64,000 bases of DNA from positions 1 through 64,000 of the forward strand of contig CASDPP010000003.1 of NCBI GenBank assembly GCA_949282725.1. The letters are read 5' to 3'. Shown here in pieces: positions 20,311-30,442 of this stretch. Positions within the stretch are counted from its first letter, which is position 1. Each line of letters opens with the position of its first letter. The notes below the pieces were generated by a model. The model was not told the DNA's origin, did no database searches, and worked only from the letters and a program-made list of their open reading frames with translations. Made by a program: the position numbers and the translations under genes. Source of the DNA: an uncultured Mycoplasmataceae bacterium. GTDB taxonomy: Bacteria; Bacillota_I; Bacilli_A; Mycoplasmatales; Mycoplasmoidaceae.

Positions 20311-21254
20311 TATGAATAACTATTAATTAAAGTTAATATATCTCTAATAGCTACTGATGCTTCTCCACATCCAGAAACAATATCATAAGGTTTGGATGGA
20401 TAAGTACAAACATTACCAATAGCATAAATGTTTTTTAAATTTGTTTTTTGTGAAATATCAACAAGAATTCTTTTAATTGAATCTGCATTTAAATTAGGAA
20501 ATAAATTTAATAATGGATTATTTGGTAAAATACCAAATTGAACAATTAAATAATCAAAATTTTTTGTGTAGTCTCTGCTTGTTATTTTGTCTTTGAAAAA
20601 CAACTTATTATCTTGTATTTTGATTAATTCAGCATTTAAAACAATATTAACTTTATTAGTTTTTAATGAATCAACATTTTCACCTTTAGCTCTAAATTGA
20701 TCATTTCGATGAATAATTGATAGTTCACTACAAATTTTATTTTCTGCTAGTTCATTTGCTCAATCGACAGCTGAATCTCCTCCACCTAAAATAATGACTT
20801 TCTTATTTTTATATTTATTGATATCTTTCACCAAGTAATCAATATTTTTTTCGTTATCCAAAGGAATTTCTAATTTTCTAGGGATTAAACTTCCCATTCC
20901 AGTAGCAATAATAATAAAATCAGTAGTTATTTTTTGGCCATCATTTAAATCAACTACGTATTTATTTTTTTCTTGTTCAATTTTTAAAATTCTGGTATTT
21001 AATAAAATATCTACATTTTTTTGAGATCTTAATTGTTGCTCAAAATTATTTATTACTTGATATGCTTTTAAACCATATAATCCAGGGAAATCATAAATTG
21101 ATTTATGTGGGTATAGATTTAAAGGTTGACCACCTAAAAAATTAGTAGATTCAATTAAACAGGTGTTTAATCCTTTAAAACCACTCAAAAATGCACTATA
21201 CATTCCGATTGGTCCAGCACCAATTACTAGTACTTTATACTCACTAGAACTCAT
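20310..21254 (-). CDS. Ferredoxin/flavodoxin-NADP reductase type 2 (TrxB-like fold)
   Basis: 314 residues. FAD-binding VIGAGPIGMYSAF at the N-terminus, ATGMGS, NADPH-binding VIILGGGDSAVDWAN near residue 155, and YAIGNVCTY at the C-terminal FAD site. The CxxC redox pair of thioredoxin reductases is absent (the region after GDSAVDW has none), which fits YumC-type FNR rather than TrxB. It could reduce a flavodoxin or ferredoxin needed by IspG and radical-SAM HemW, both encoded nearby. One TGA Trp. Confidence 0.83.
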
Positions 21255-21300
21255 GATATATTACATTTAATTATAAGATATAAATTATTTTAAAAATAAA

Positions 21301-21326
21301 AAAGATAGAATAGTAGTTCTATCTTT
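21301..21326 (-). terminator. Terminator after BspA copy 6
   Basis: Perfect 10-bp stem AAAGATAGAA/TTCTATCTTT with a 6-nt loop and T-rich tail on the minus strand. Confidence 0.85.
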
Positions 21327-21349
21327 CCTTTTTAATTAGCTTATGAAAA

Positions 21350-22885
21350 CTATTTAACTTTTTTCTTATTTTTAATAGTTTTAATAGCAAAATATGAACC
21401 TACTAAAATTACTGGTAAACCAATTGCTAATGTTAAACCAATAATTAAACCTGTGTTTGATTGGTCGCTAGAATTAGATACTTTAATTGTTATTGTTTCT
21501 GAAGTTTGTTTAACAGTTTCATTTAAATTAGTAGCAATTTTAAATGTATAAGTTCCTGGGTTAATGTGATTTCAGAAAATAGTACCAGCACTAAAAAATA
21601 AACCTTCAGGAGCTTTTTTTGTTTCACCTTGAGGAATAAAGTATCAAGTAGCAGCATTAGATAAGCTTTCTGGTGTACATCCTGTTAAAACAAATAATTT
21701 ATCAGAATTACCAATATCGTTGCAAGATATGTTTATTGTATCGAATGCGTTTTCAACTAATGGTTGAATTTCTGAAGAAGCAGAATTATATGTTCATTCT
21801 TGAGTTCTACCTGATTCAAAACCAAAGTTTGCAGCTGATAAATATTGATTAGATCTTCCTTGTGGAAGATAAACTGTTCCATTAAGTGATGATGGATTAA
21901 TTCAATTTGCACCAAATGTAAAATTAGAAGAAGTTGCAGTTGTATTAGTAAAAATTAAGTTTTCTAAAGCTACATCTTTAAATACATTTGGTCCAATTTC
22001 AGTTAATGATTTAGGGAATGTTAAGTTACCTGTTAATTGACTACATCCCATAAAACAACTATCTCTTAAAGCTGTTAAAGAAAAAGCTTGAGTTAAATCT
22101 AAATATTGAATAGGGGTATATGCAAAAGCACCACCTTTAATTCATTGAATATTAGAACCAATAATAACAGAAGTAACACTTGAACCACGGAATGTGTTAT
22201 CATCAACATTAGTTAGTCCTGTAGCATGAGTGAAATCTACTGATTTAATATTAGTGTTTTGAAATGCAAAACTTGATAATGCAGTTAATGTATCAGGTAG
22301 AATAATATCACCGAATGCAAAATTTCCTACACGATATGATACATCTTTATAAATACCATCTGCTGAGTCAATCAAAACTAATGCATCTGGACCTAAATTT
22401 GTTGCTTTAGAATATGCTTTGTTTTCTGAAGCAACTCTAAGAGAAGTGAATTTTGTGTCTCTAAATACACCTAATTCAGAAATATCTGTTAAGTCTTTTG
22501 GAATATATAGTTCTCCTGTTAGGTTTGAACAATAACCAAAAGCATAATCATCTATTTTGGTTAATTTCGCAGCATTAGATAAATCTAATGAGGTGATGTT
22601 TTGATTATTTTTAAAAGCATTTTGATCAATTTCAGTTATGTCAGGAGTTATTTTTAATTTCCCTTGTCCTGAAACGTAACTTTTTATTACTGTTCCATCA
22701 ACATTAACAGTAATATCTCCCATTTTAGTTTTAGAATTTGAACCAAAATAATTGTTTAATAAATTATTGTTTTCAGTAATGATTTTTTGTGTGTTTTGAT
22801 ATTGACTATTGAATACAACACCGGTTAATGGAGTTGCTAGTGTCAATGCACTTAATAATTTGTTTAATGTTTTGATTTTTTTCAT
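21350..22885 (-). CDS. BspA-like LRR surface protein with extra beta domain (copy 6)
   Basis: 511 residues. Signal peptide MKKIKTLNKLLSALTLATPL, KMGDITVNVDG, LRR_5 repeats, TNLGPDALVLIDSADG module, then VYLPQGRSNQ. Between the LRR block and the anchor lies an extra domain of about 130 residues ending GTYTFKIATNLNETVKQ, an Ig-like or He_PIG-like beta-sandwich pattern also seen in copies 7 and 10. The anchor helix is diverged (LILVGSYFAIKTIKNKKKVK). It has a conventional promoter and a Shine-Dalgarno (GAGGAA), unlike the homopolymer copies, so expression may be constitutive. Confidence 0.87.
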
Positions 22886-22892
22886 ACTTATT

Positions 22893-22922
22893 CCTCACTC
22901 TCATTATTATATAGCAAAAAAA
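22893..22922 (-). promoter_or_regulatory. Ordinary promoter and ribosome-binding site of BspA copy 6
   Basis: GAGTGAGGAATAAGT precedes the ATG and TATAAT lies about 20 nt upstream. A possible -35 is TTCCTT at 17 nt. The spacer is T-rich but interrupted by A. Confidence 0.5.
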
Positions 22923-22942
22923 TAAAAAAAGGAAGAAATAAA

Positions 22943-22966
22943 AAAATAGGAGTTTAGTCCTATTTT
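22943..22966 (-). terminator. Terminator of tRNA-Ala
   Basis: AAAATAGGA/TCCTATTTT with a 6-nt loop and T tail on the minus strand, 14 nt beyond the tRNA 3' end. Confidence 0.75.
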
Positions 22967-22979
22967 AGTTATTTTATTA

Positions 22980-23055
22980 TGGTGGAGAGTATGGGACTCA
23001 AACCCACAACCTCCTGAGTGCAAATCAGGTGCTCTATCAATTGCGCTAACTCCCC
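22980..23055 (-). tRNA. tRNA-Ala (UGC)
   Basis: 76 nt with encoded CCA. Acceptor GGGGAGT/ACTCTCC contains the alanine identity pair G3-U70. Anticodon stem CCTGA/TCAGG, loop TTTGCAC, anticodon TGC (23020-23022). T-loop GGGTTTGAGTCCC. Confidence 0.95.
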
Positions 23056-23155
23056 TTTGTAAGTAATATTATAGCAAAACATAATTACATATTAAAAAAT
23101 ATTTGTTTCAATAATTTAGTGATTTGACAAGTATAATTAGTACAAAGTATTTTTT

Positions 23156-23575
23156 ATGAAAAATTGTGTTTTTTGTAAGATTATAAACAATGAGTTACCA
23201 TCATATAAATTATGTGAAAATAAACATGCAATTGCTATATTAGATGTAAGTCCGATTAGTGACGGCCATACTTTAATTATTTCTAAAAAACATTATCAAA
23301 ATTTTTCTTCATGTCCAGATGAAGTTTTATCAAGTATGAGTTTATTATCTAAGCAAGTAGCTAATAAGTTATTTAATAGTTCATTAAAACCTTGGGGTAT
23401 GAATTATTTATCAAATGAAAATGCCATCGCTGGACAAGTAATAAATCATTTTCATATACATGTAATTCCTAAATATAGTAAGAATGAAGGATTTGTTAAT
23501 AACAAAGGGCTGATTCGTGTTGATGATGTAAAAAGCACATACGAAAAATTAAAAAGATTTTTTAATTTGCTATAA
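23156..23575 (+). CDS. hinT: HIT family nucleotide hydrolase (HinT-like)
   Basis: 139 residues. Histidine triad HFHIHVIP near residues 100-107, with the N-terminal CVFCKIINNELPS and SDGHTLIISKKHY blocks. HinT enzymes hydrolyse aminoacyl-AMP and nucleoside phosphoramidates. In mycoplasmas hinT often sits beside membrane or surface protein genes; here three small genes follow, the first starting 7 nt downstream, suggesting one operon. Confidence 0.92.
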   Translation: MKNCVFCKIINNELPSYKLCENKHAIAILDVSPISDGHTLIISKKHYQNFSSCPDEVLSSMSLLSKQVANKLFNSSLKPWGMNYLSNENAIAGQVINHFHIHVIPKYSKNEGFVNNKGLIRVDDVKSTYEKLKRFFNLL

Positions 23576-23582
23576 TAAAGAT

Positions 23583-24062
23583 ATGATAAAAAATATGCAA
23601 AATACAGTAGAAAAAACTAAAAAAAAATCATTTAAATCTTCTGGATGAAAAGATTTCCATAATTTTTTGATTAGATTAGGAAAAATTCTTTTCAATTGAT
23701 CTATTTTATTTTTAATACTTTGTATTATTGGTGCATTATCAGCTGTTGGAACGGCAATGACTTTTGTAATAGGAATTATTCCTATTATTTGCACTTTGGG
23801 TTTAATTTTTATTATTGTTCCTGGATATTGAGACGCTTTAATGAATACCACAGGTTTTTTCGCAAAAGTTACAGATTGATTCGGACATAATTATCCAATC
23901 TTTGTAGGATTAGCGTTAGGTTTATCGATAGTTTCTTTAATACTATTAAAATTAGATAGAACTGATTCTCACTTGTTCCAAACTGTCTTTTCTTCAATTG
24001 TTATTGCAATAGCTTTATTAATTGTAATATTAATATGAGCAAATGCAGCAAAAGTTAAATAA
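23583..24062 (+). CDS. Small multi-span membrane protein, function unknown
   Basis: 159 residues. A lysine-rich N-terminus (about 22 residues) precedes four or five hydrophobic segments (LFLILCIIGALSAVG, FVIGIIPIICTLGLIF, FVGLALGLSIVSLIL, VIAIALLIVILIWAN). No family recognised. TGA encodes Trp several times. It lies 7 nt after hinT and one base before the next gene. Confidence 0.7.
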
Positions 24063-24063
24063 T

Positions 24064-24582
24064 ATGGAAAGAATAATTAATTTAAAACTTACTGGAGTAA
24101 ATCCAAAAATTAGACCAATAATTTCAGTTGATGGTAAAACAAAAAGATTGAAAAAAAATAAATTTGGTTCATATGAATTTAAAAATAAAGTAAAAAAAGA
24201 TTCGGTAGTAATTTCTATTCATCGTAACCTAGAATTAAGAAGTAGATTTTGATGATTTTATGCAATCTTATCATTCATTATTAGTGGGTTTGGAATTTTA
24301 GAACCAGGATATGATCGCAAATGTGTAGATGTAAATTGCAAATTTATTGTTAAATTAAAATCTGATGCAACTATCAATATTAAATTCAATTCTTTTGTTT
24401 CATCTGGTAAAGCTGTAGAAATCACTTCTTCATCTTGTTCAATAATACAAGAAGAAAACTCTTATTTAGTTGATAAGAGTATTAAGAAAAAATGAATTGC
24501 ATTATTGATTATTAAAATTTTCATGTGATTACTTCTAATTGGTTTAATCATCTATTTTATATATAATAATATTAACAAATAG
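24064..24582 (+). CDS. Membrane-anchored protein with two predicted TM helices, unknown
   Basis: 172 residues. A basic N-terminal domain of about 60 residues (KTKRLKKNKFGSYEFKNKV), a helix near residues 63-80, a polar central segment with three Cys, and a C-terminal helix (IFMWLLLIGLIIYFIY). No family recognised. Start ATG at 24064 overlaps none of the upstream gene; the next start is 3 nt after its stop, so it is part of the hinT run. Confidence 0.68.
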
Positions 24583-24585
24583 AAT

Positions 24586-25065
24586 ATGAAGGTATATATT
24601 AAAAATAAGTTTTGATCTTTAGGTGGTGCATCTGAAGTATTAAATGAAAAACAACAACCTGTTTTTAAAGTTAAAGGTAAGATTTTTTCTATCACAAGAA
24701 AAAAAACTGTTTGTGATTTGCAAGGAAATAAATTATTTAAAGTTAGAAATAAATGGTTTAATTTTTTTGTTCATAAAGCTTATATTTATGATAAAGATAA
24801 AAACCGTATTTGTACTGTAAAAGATAAATGGGCAAATTTTAATAATGAATATTTTATTGAAGGTTATAAAGATGAAATCAAATTACAAGGAAAGTTCTTT
24901 TCTGCTAAATCTCATATTATTAGAAACGGAACAACAATCGGAACGATTACTAGAAAATTAATGTCAATTAAAGACTCTTTTGAATTAGAGGCTAGCGAAA
25001 AAGATATTCCTTTTTGTATTGCTTTAGTTATTGCTCTAGATAATATTGTTGATAAAAAATATTAA
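24586..25065 (+). CDS. LURP-one-related (YxjI/Tubby-like) family protein
   Basis: 159 residues. The pattern of short beta strands with repeated K-W/F-x-N motifs (LFKVRNKWFNFFVHKAYIYD, ICTVKDKWANF, GTTIGTITRKLMSIKDSFEL, CIALVIALDNI) matches the LOR/YxjI family, a 12-stranded barrel around a hydrophobic helix. In bacteria these are thought to bind membrane phosphoinositide-like lipids or act as scramblase-like proteins; function unproven. Convergent with ribF (4-nt overlap). Confidence 0.65.
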
Positions 25066-25922
25066 TTTTTTTTCTTAAAATATTTTTTTGAAATTAATAC
25101 ATCAGAAGAAATCATTTTCTTTAAATGATTTGTCGATTGTGCTTTTTGTGTTGGTCTTATAAAGTATTTAAGTGTAATTTTTATTTTTTTACCGTATATA
25201 TCATTTGAAAAATTAAAAACATTAACCTCTATTAATTGCTTTTTGTCTAGTTGTTTTGGTGAAATGTATGCAACACCTTGTTTTTTAATATTATTAATGT
25301 ATACTTCACACACATAAGAACCAGAAGGTAATGACAAGAATTTTTTTTCTAAATAGAAATTTGCAGTAGGAAATCCTAATTTTCGCCCTATCTTTTTTCC
25401 TTTAACAACTTTACCATCAAGAATTATTTCTGATTTTAATTTTTTTTGTGCTTCATTAAATTTACCTTTAACAATTAAGTTTTTAATTTGACTGCTACTT
25501 ATTTTTGGATGTATTTTTATTATTTTAGTAGTAAATTTTTTTTGAAGATTTTTATAATCTTTGAAATCTTTACCGTATAAAAAATTTTGTCCAACTGTTA
25601 TTTGTGAGGGATTAATTTTTTTTAAAAGGATCTCATTAAATTTATTAGCAGTAAAGTTGTTTTTTTTTAAATTAAGAACATAAATATTTTGCGGTTTTAA
25701 TATTTTATTGATATTAATAATTTTGTTTTGATCATCAACTAGAATGTTTTGTTGTTTTCGGGGAATATTTTTAAATGTTAAAATATCTCATTTATCAAGA
25801 TTTTTTATCAAATTAATATGTCCAGTATGAATTAATTCAAAATTACCTATTATTAAATTTGTTTGTGGTCTTTTGTTTTTTAAATTATTTACTTTTAATA
25901 TATTAAAAATATTTTTTTTCAT
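25062..25922 (-). CDS. ribF: Bifunctional riboflavin kinase/FMN adenylyltransferase
   Basis: 286 residues. It converts riboflavin to FMN and FAD. N-terminal nucleotidyltransferase domain: IIGNFELIHTGHINLI, with the HxGH motif; the usual GxFDG is GNFEL. VGQNFLYGKDFKDYKNL is the second block. C-terminal kinase domain: GRKLGFPTANF with the PTAN motif. Products feed the FNR-like flavoprotein at 20310 and others. The start follows directly after the stop of the upstream membrane protein gene. Confidence 0.88.
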
Positions 25923-26756
25923 TTATTTTTTTCTATTGGAAAAATTATTAAAAAAGATATTAATTCAAAAAATTAAACAAAATAATAAAAATGCAAGAGG
26001 TAAAAATAACAAGTTTTTTAAACTTCCTACATCATTTGGATTAACTATTAATTCAAATTTATCTGTTGCTCATTGAATGTTATAACATAAATGATTAAAG
26101 TTTGTTGGGATTGTGTAAACAGAAATATAAGGATTTTTAATCAATAAAGCATATGAATCAGGATTAAAAACATTAGGATTAAATATATTAGTTGGTAATT
26201 TCACAAAATTTATTGCTACTAAATACGTTGCATATATACAAGGATAAATCATTCCTAATAAAATGTGTTTACCATATTTTAATTTTAATCTTTGTGATGT
26301 TTCAGAAAAATGATAATAACAAATAACAAATATAAAAAAATAAATAGGAGAAATAAGATGAAATAAACCATATTCAATGATTTTGTATTTATTGTAATTA
26401 ACTTCATTAAAGAAAATAGCTAATGGAGTTAAAATAAATCAAAAAACTGTAAATACAATTCCTATATATGTTGTTGTATAAACAAGATAAACATTATTAC
26501 TAAAAAGTTTTTTACTATAAAAAAGTAAAAATAATACAAAAAATACTAGCAGAAGAAGGTTCGATTGATTAGTAAAATATTGTAAGCAACCAAATCATAA
26601 TCTACCTAAAATTCCTTGGTATTCAGAAATACTATTAGGATGAAAATATTCAGATAAAAAACGATATAGAAAAATACCCACCATTAAGATTAACCCAAAT
26701 AAAGCTAATCAAAGTAAAGGATTTTTTTTATTTAATCGTCTTTTGTTCTTTATCAT
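25923..26756 (-). CDS. Multi-span membrane protein (possibly DUF1600 family)
   Basis: 277 residues with about seven hydrophobic helices. FGCLQYFTNQSNLLLLVFF is the Q-Y-F-T-x-Q-S-N pattern of small mollicute membrane proteins annotated DUF1600/Pr6Pr-like. No catalytic residues can be assigned. TGA encodes Trp at several helix positions. It directly adjoins ribF downstream; a shared transcript is likely. Confidence 0.68.
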
Positions 26757-26793
26757 TTTTTATTTTGTATTTATTATATAAATAGTATACTCA

Positions 26794-28458
26794 TTAAAAT
26801 AAAATTTTTTTTACTTCATCTATTACTATCTCGTTAGTAGGTAGATTGTGATTATCAGAAAATTTGATGTCATTAAATGATTTATGAGTTTTATTAAAAT
26901 TTGATAAATATTGTGAAATTTCTTTTTTTGTTAATCCAATAATATTAATTGCTTTATTTGTATATTTTGCAAGTTCTTCTTGAAATTCATTTTTAAAATA
27001 TCTATTATTCAATAAATAACACATTTCAGAATCATCATAAATTAATATGACACAATTTTCAGATGCAACATAAACATTTTTAGCATATGCTAATGGATTT
27101 AATAATGGATGTAAATCATGAGAATTTTTAATATTAGTTAAAATTTTAGAATACTTATCACGAATTTCTTTTTTAGTGTTAGATCCAGCTGCATTAAATA
27201 TATCTTGCAAAGTATGATTAATAATGATTTTATTAATAATTGGTTTATTAATTGTTGTTAGTGTTTGTTTGTTTAAAGATTCATCTTTATATAATGATCA
27301 ATCAAACATGTTATCTAAATTTTCTTCTTTAACTGTTGTTTGATAAGATGTTTGATCAACACTATTATTTGTATTTTCGTTTTTATTAAATAAAGATAAT
27401 AATTTAACCATTGATAATAAGAAAACGTTTTGTTGTGATGAATAGGTCTTAATTTCTGATATTGAATTTTGTAAAATATCAATCATCAAATTTATTTTTG
27501 ATTCTGAGATGTTTATCATATTAACATCTTGTTTATTCAAAACTTTTGTAAAGTTAAAATCATTAGTTTTTTTAACAACTAATAAATCAATTAAAAGATT
27601 TAATATATCAATTAACAATTGTGAAAAATCTGTTCCCTTATTTAACAAAACATTGTATATATTTAAAATTTCTTGATAATTATTAGTAATTATTAGTTTA
27701 ATCAGTGATAAAATACTATTTTTGTCTGTTAAACCAAATAATTCATAAATATCATTAATTTTAATATCATTGTTTGTATATAAACTTAATTGTTCAGTAA
27801 TACTTAATAAGTCACGAGCTGATCCATTAGCTAACTCAATGATTTTATCTGCTGCTTCATCTGAGATTTTAATATTTTCGTTTTGTTGAATTTTATTTAA
27901 AAGTTTTTTTGCCTCTATATTATTTAACAAACTAAACTTATAAACTTGACATCTACTAACAATTGTTAAAGGTATTTTGTGAAATTCTGTTGTTGCAAAT
28001 ATAAAAATTACATGTTCTGGAGTTTCTTCTACTGTTTTTAATAAAGCATTTCATGCTTGTGTTGTTAGCATGTGCGCTTCATCAATTATATAAACACGAT
28101 ATTTTAAACTACTTGGTAAAAACTTGCATGTTTCAATAATGTTTCTTATATTTTCAACACTATTATTTGAAGCTGCATCTAGTTCTAATATATCAGTAGA
28201 TCTATTAGTTTTAATTGTTTGACAATTATTACACTTATCACAAATATCTCCATCAATAGTATTTAAACAATTTAGTGCTTTTGCGAAGATTTTTGCGATT
28301 GATGTTTTTCCAACACCTTTTGGACCTGAAAAAATATAAGAATGAGATATCTTATTTAATTTAATACTATTAACTAGTGTTTCTACTATGTGCTCTTGAC
28401 CTATAATGTTTTTAAAATTTGTTGGTCGATATTTTCGATATAGAGTAATATGAGACAT
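26794..28458 (-). CDS. dnaX: DNA polymerase III subunit tau/gamma
   Basis: 554 residues. Clamp-loader ATPase: YRPTNFKNIIGQEHIVETL, Walker A SGPKGVGKTSIAKIF, zinc module CDICDKCNNC-like region (residues about 65-80), Walker B YIIDEAHML, sensor 1 ATTEFHKIP and SRC. The C-terminal region (about residues 370-554) is diverged. One TGA Trp (TTQAWNAL). A -10 box TATAAT lies about 10 nt before the start. trmL and ispG are encoded upstream on the same strand. Confidence 0.93.
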
Positions 28459-28516
28459 ATTACTAATTATACAGAAAAAGATAAGAAAATAGTTCTTATA
28501 AAAAGAATGTTTTTAT

Positions 28517-29029
28517 CTATTTTAAAACTGTTTTAAATGGGTCAAATTTATGCATTTTTTTGAATTTATTTGTTTTGTGATAATCGTATACTAGCATCGC
28601 TACACAATTAGATAAATTTAAACTTCTAATGTTATCTGTTGTTGGAATACGATACACGTGATCTATATATTTTGTCAATATATCTTTTGGTAATCCTGTT
28701 GATTCTTTACCAAAAATTAAATAAGTATCTTTTTGAAAATTAAATTTAATTTTATCTGTGGTTTTCAACCCATAACGAGAAATAAAAAATAAATTAGAAT
28801 TTTTAGGAACGGATTTTAAAAATTCTTCAATAGAATCATGCTCTTGTAATATTAATTTATCTTGGTAGTTTACTGATGATCTAATGTATTTTTTATCATT
28901 AAGAAAAAAACCATATGGTCTAATTAAATGCAGTTTAACATTAAATCCCACACAAGTACGAGAAATATTTCCAGTGTTTTCAGGAATTTCAGGCTCAAAT
29001 AAAACTATATTTAGTTTATAACTTTTCAT
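28517..29029 (-). CDS. trmL: tRNA (cytidine/uridine-34 2'-O)-methyltransferase TrmL
   Basis: 170 residues. SPOUT fold: IVLFEPEIPENTGNISRTC at the N-terminus, IFGKESTGLPKDIL, and the C-terminal knot RIPTTDNIRSLNLSNCVAM. TrmL methylates the wobble nucleotide of tRNA-Leu; a tRNA-Leu(CAA) is at 49878. The ATG at 29029 is chosen because it overlaps the ispG stop by a few bases; a start 18 nt upstream is possible. Confidence 0.88.
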   Translation of the reverse strand: MKSYKLNIVLFEPEIPENTGNISRTCVGFNVKLHLIRPYGFFLNDKKYIRSSVNYQDKLILQEHDSIEEFLKSVPKNSNLFFISRYGLKTTDKIKFNFQKDTYLIFGKESTGLPKDILTKYIDHVYRIPTTDNIRSLNLSNCVAMLVYDYHKTNKFKKMHKFDPFKTVLK

Positions 29030-30047
29030 AATATTTTTTAAATTCATTAAAAATTTTATTTTCTGAATATATTCCTATGTCTTTACCTTTAAAATATAAT
29101 TTGCATTGATTTTTTAAACCATAAAATCCAATGTCCGCGTTTTTACATTCTTCTATTCCGTTAACTGAGCATCCCATTATTGCAACATTAACTTTTTTAG
29201 GATTAGCATTACAAAATTCATTAACTAAATTTAATAATTTCTCAAATGAAAATAATAATCGACCACATGTTGGACAAGAAATAATATTAACAATTTGTTG
29301 ATTTAATCCTAAATTATTTAATAATTTCTTACAAATAATTGGTTCATTTAAAGGATTTCCGGAAATAGAAATTCTTATAGTGTCTCCTATTCCTTTCTTT
29401 ATTAGATTTGATAATCCAATTGTTGATTTGATAATTGCATCTTCTTTTGGACCTGCTTCTGTCACTCCTAAATGTAATGGATAATTGATGGTTTTAGATG
29501 CAAGTAAATATAATTGTTCAGTTTTATAAGGATCAGATGATTTTAAAGAAACAACAATATCATAAAATTTATTTTGTTCAAAAAATTTAATATGATTTTT
29601 TAAATTATTAATGATTTGTTTTACTGTTAATTTTTTTTTGATGCTTCCTTCATTAATTCCAATACGAATTGTTGCTTTATATTTTTTTGCATACTTAATA
29701 ATTTCTTTTAACTGTTCTTTTGTCCCGATATTATCAGGGTTAATTCTAATTTTTTGTATACCTTGTTCTAAACATTTAATAGCAAAAAGGTAATTATAAT
29801 GAATATCCGCAATTAAAGGACATGGAGCATTATCAACTAATTTTTTTATTACTTTTAAATCTTCAATATCTAAAATTGATATTCTAACAAGTTCACATCC
29901 TAAATGATGTAACTGTTTAATTTGTTGTAATGTTTTAGTAAAATCACCTGTTTTTGTATTAGTCATACTTTGAATAACAACTTTATTTTGATGACCAATT
30001 TGAACATTACCAGCTTTTGTTTTTTTTGTTTGTGTTCTAATAAACAT
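29016..30047 (-). CDS. ispG: 4-hydroxy-3-methylbut-2-enyl diphosphate synthase (IspG/GcpE)
   Basis: 343 residues. Penultimate step of the MEP isoprenoid pathway, using a [4Fe-4S] cluster. Blocks seen: VVIQSMTNTKTGD, ELVRISI, ADIHYNY, KIRINPDNIG, LHLGVTEAG, ISCPTCGR, NVAIMGCSVNGIEE. The three cluster cysteines are in SCPTCG and GCSVNG. It indicates that the organism makes isopentenyl diphosphate by the MEP route, which would supply MiaA and undecaprenyl-type carriers. It needs reduced flavodoxin or ferredoxin. Confidence 0.93.
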   Translation of the reverse strand: MFIRTQTKKTKAGNVQIGHQNKVVIQSMTNTKTGDFTKTLQQIKQLHHLGCELVRISILDIEDLKVIKKLVDNAPCPLIADIHYNYLFAIKCLEQGIQKIRINPDNIGTKEQLKEIIKYAKKYKATIRIGINEGSIKKKLTVKQIINNLKNHIKFFEQNKFYDIVVSLKSSDPYKTEQLYLLASKTINYPLHLGVTEAGPKEDAIIKSTIGLSNLIKKGIGDTIRISISGNPLNEPIICKKLLNNLGLNQQIVNIISCPTCGRLLFSFEKLLNLVNEFCNANPKKVNVAIMGCSVNGIEECKNADIGFYGLKNQCKLYFKGKDIGIYSENKIFNEFKKYYEKL

Positions 30048-30065
30048 TTTTATTATTATAAATTA

Positions 30066-30095
30066 AAAAAAAGAGAGGATATCCTCTCTTTTTTT
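30066..30095 (-). terminator. Terminator between the NrdD-tail-like gene and ispG
   Basis: Perfect palindrome AAAGAGAGGATATCCTCTCTTT flanked by A and T runs; it can act on both strands but only minus-strand genes abut it. Confidence 0.85.
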
Positions 30096-30113
30096 ACTCA
30101 GTGAAATTTTTAA

Positions 30114-30320
30114 CTATTTTTGGTTATAAAATTTTGTGTGACATTCGTTGTTGTGGCAAACACGAGCACTTCTTTCAGCAACTTTACCAGCACCAAATCT
30201 TTCATCTAAAGATAAATAACCAGTAATTCTACTTATTGATTGAATGTGTCTTGAACCACATACAGGACAAACTTTGTCAGATGGACTTAAATATAATAAT
30301 TGATTAACTTTTTTACTCAT
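30114..30320 (-). CDS. Stand-alone NrdD C-terminal-like zinc/glycyl-radical domain
   Basis: 68 residues, complete with Shine-Dalgarno (AAGGAAA), start and stop. VCPVCGSRH...SRITGYLSLDERFGAGKVAE...RVCH matches the tail of anaerobic ribonucleotide reductases: a CxxC zinc half-site, the RxxGY glycyl-radical loop and the DRF..GK..E signature, then CHNNEC as a second Cys pair. A full NrdD is about 600-700 residues, so this is only the tail. It might be a YfiD-like autonomous spare domain or a repurposed zinc protein. A terminator separates it from ispG. Confidence 0.6.
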   Translation of the reverse strand: MSKKVNQLLYLSPSDKVCPVCGSRHIQSISRITGYLSLDERFGAGKVAERSARVCHNNECHTKFYNQK

Positions 30321-30442
30321 TTTTATTTTTCCTTTTTTTATTTTTACATATACATTATATAAAGTTTAATTTGAAATATAAAAAATTTGCTCTTTTTTTT
30401 TAATTTTTATTCTTTCTATATATAAAATATAGCTTTATTTAT

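Noticed and set aside
30114-30320. Ribosomal protein L28 or L33
   Set aside because: Size fits but the sequence has the RxxGY and DRF..GK motifs of NrdD tails and lacks L28/L33 signatures.
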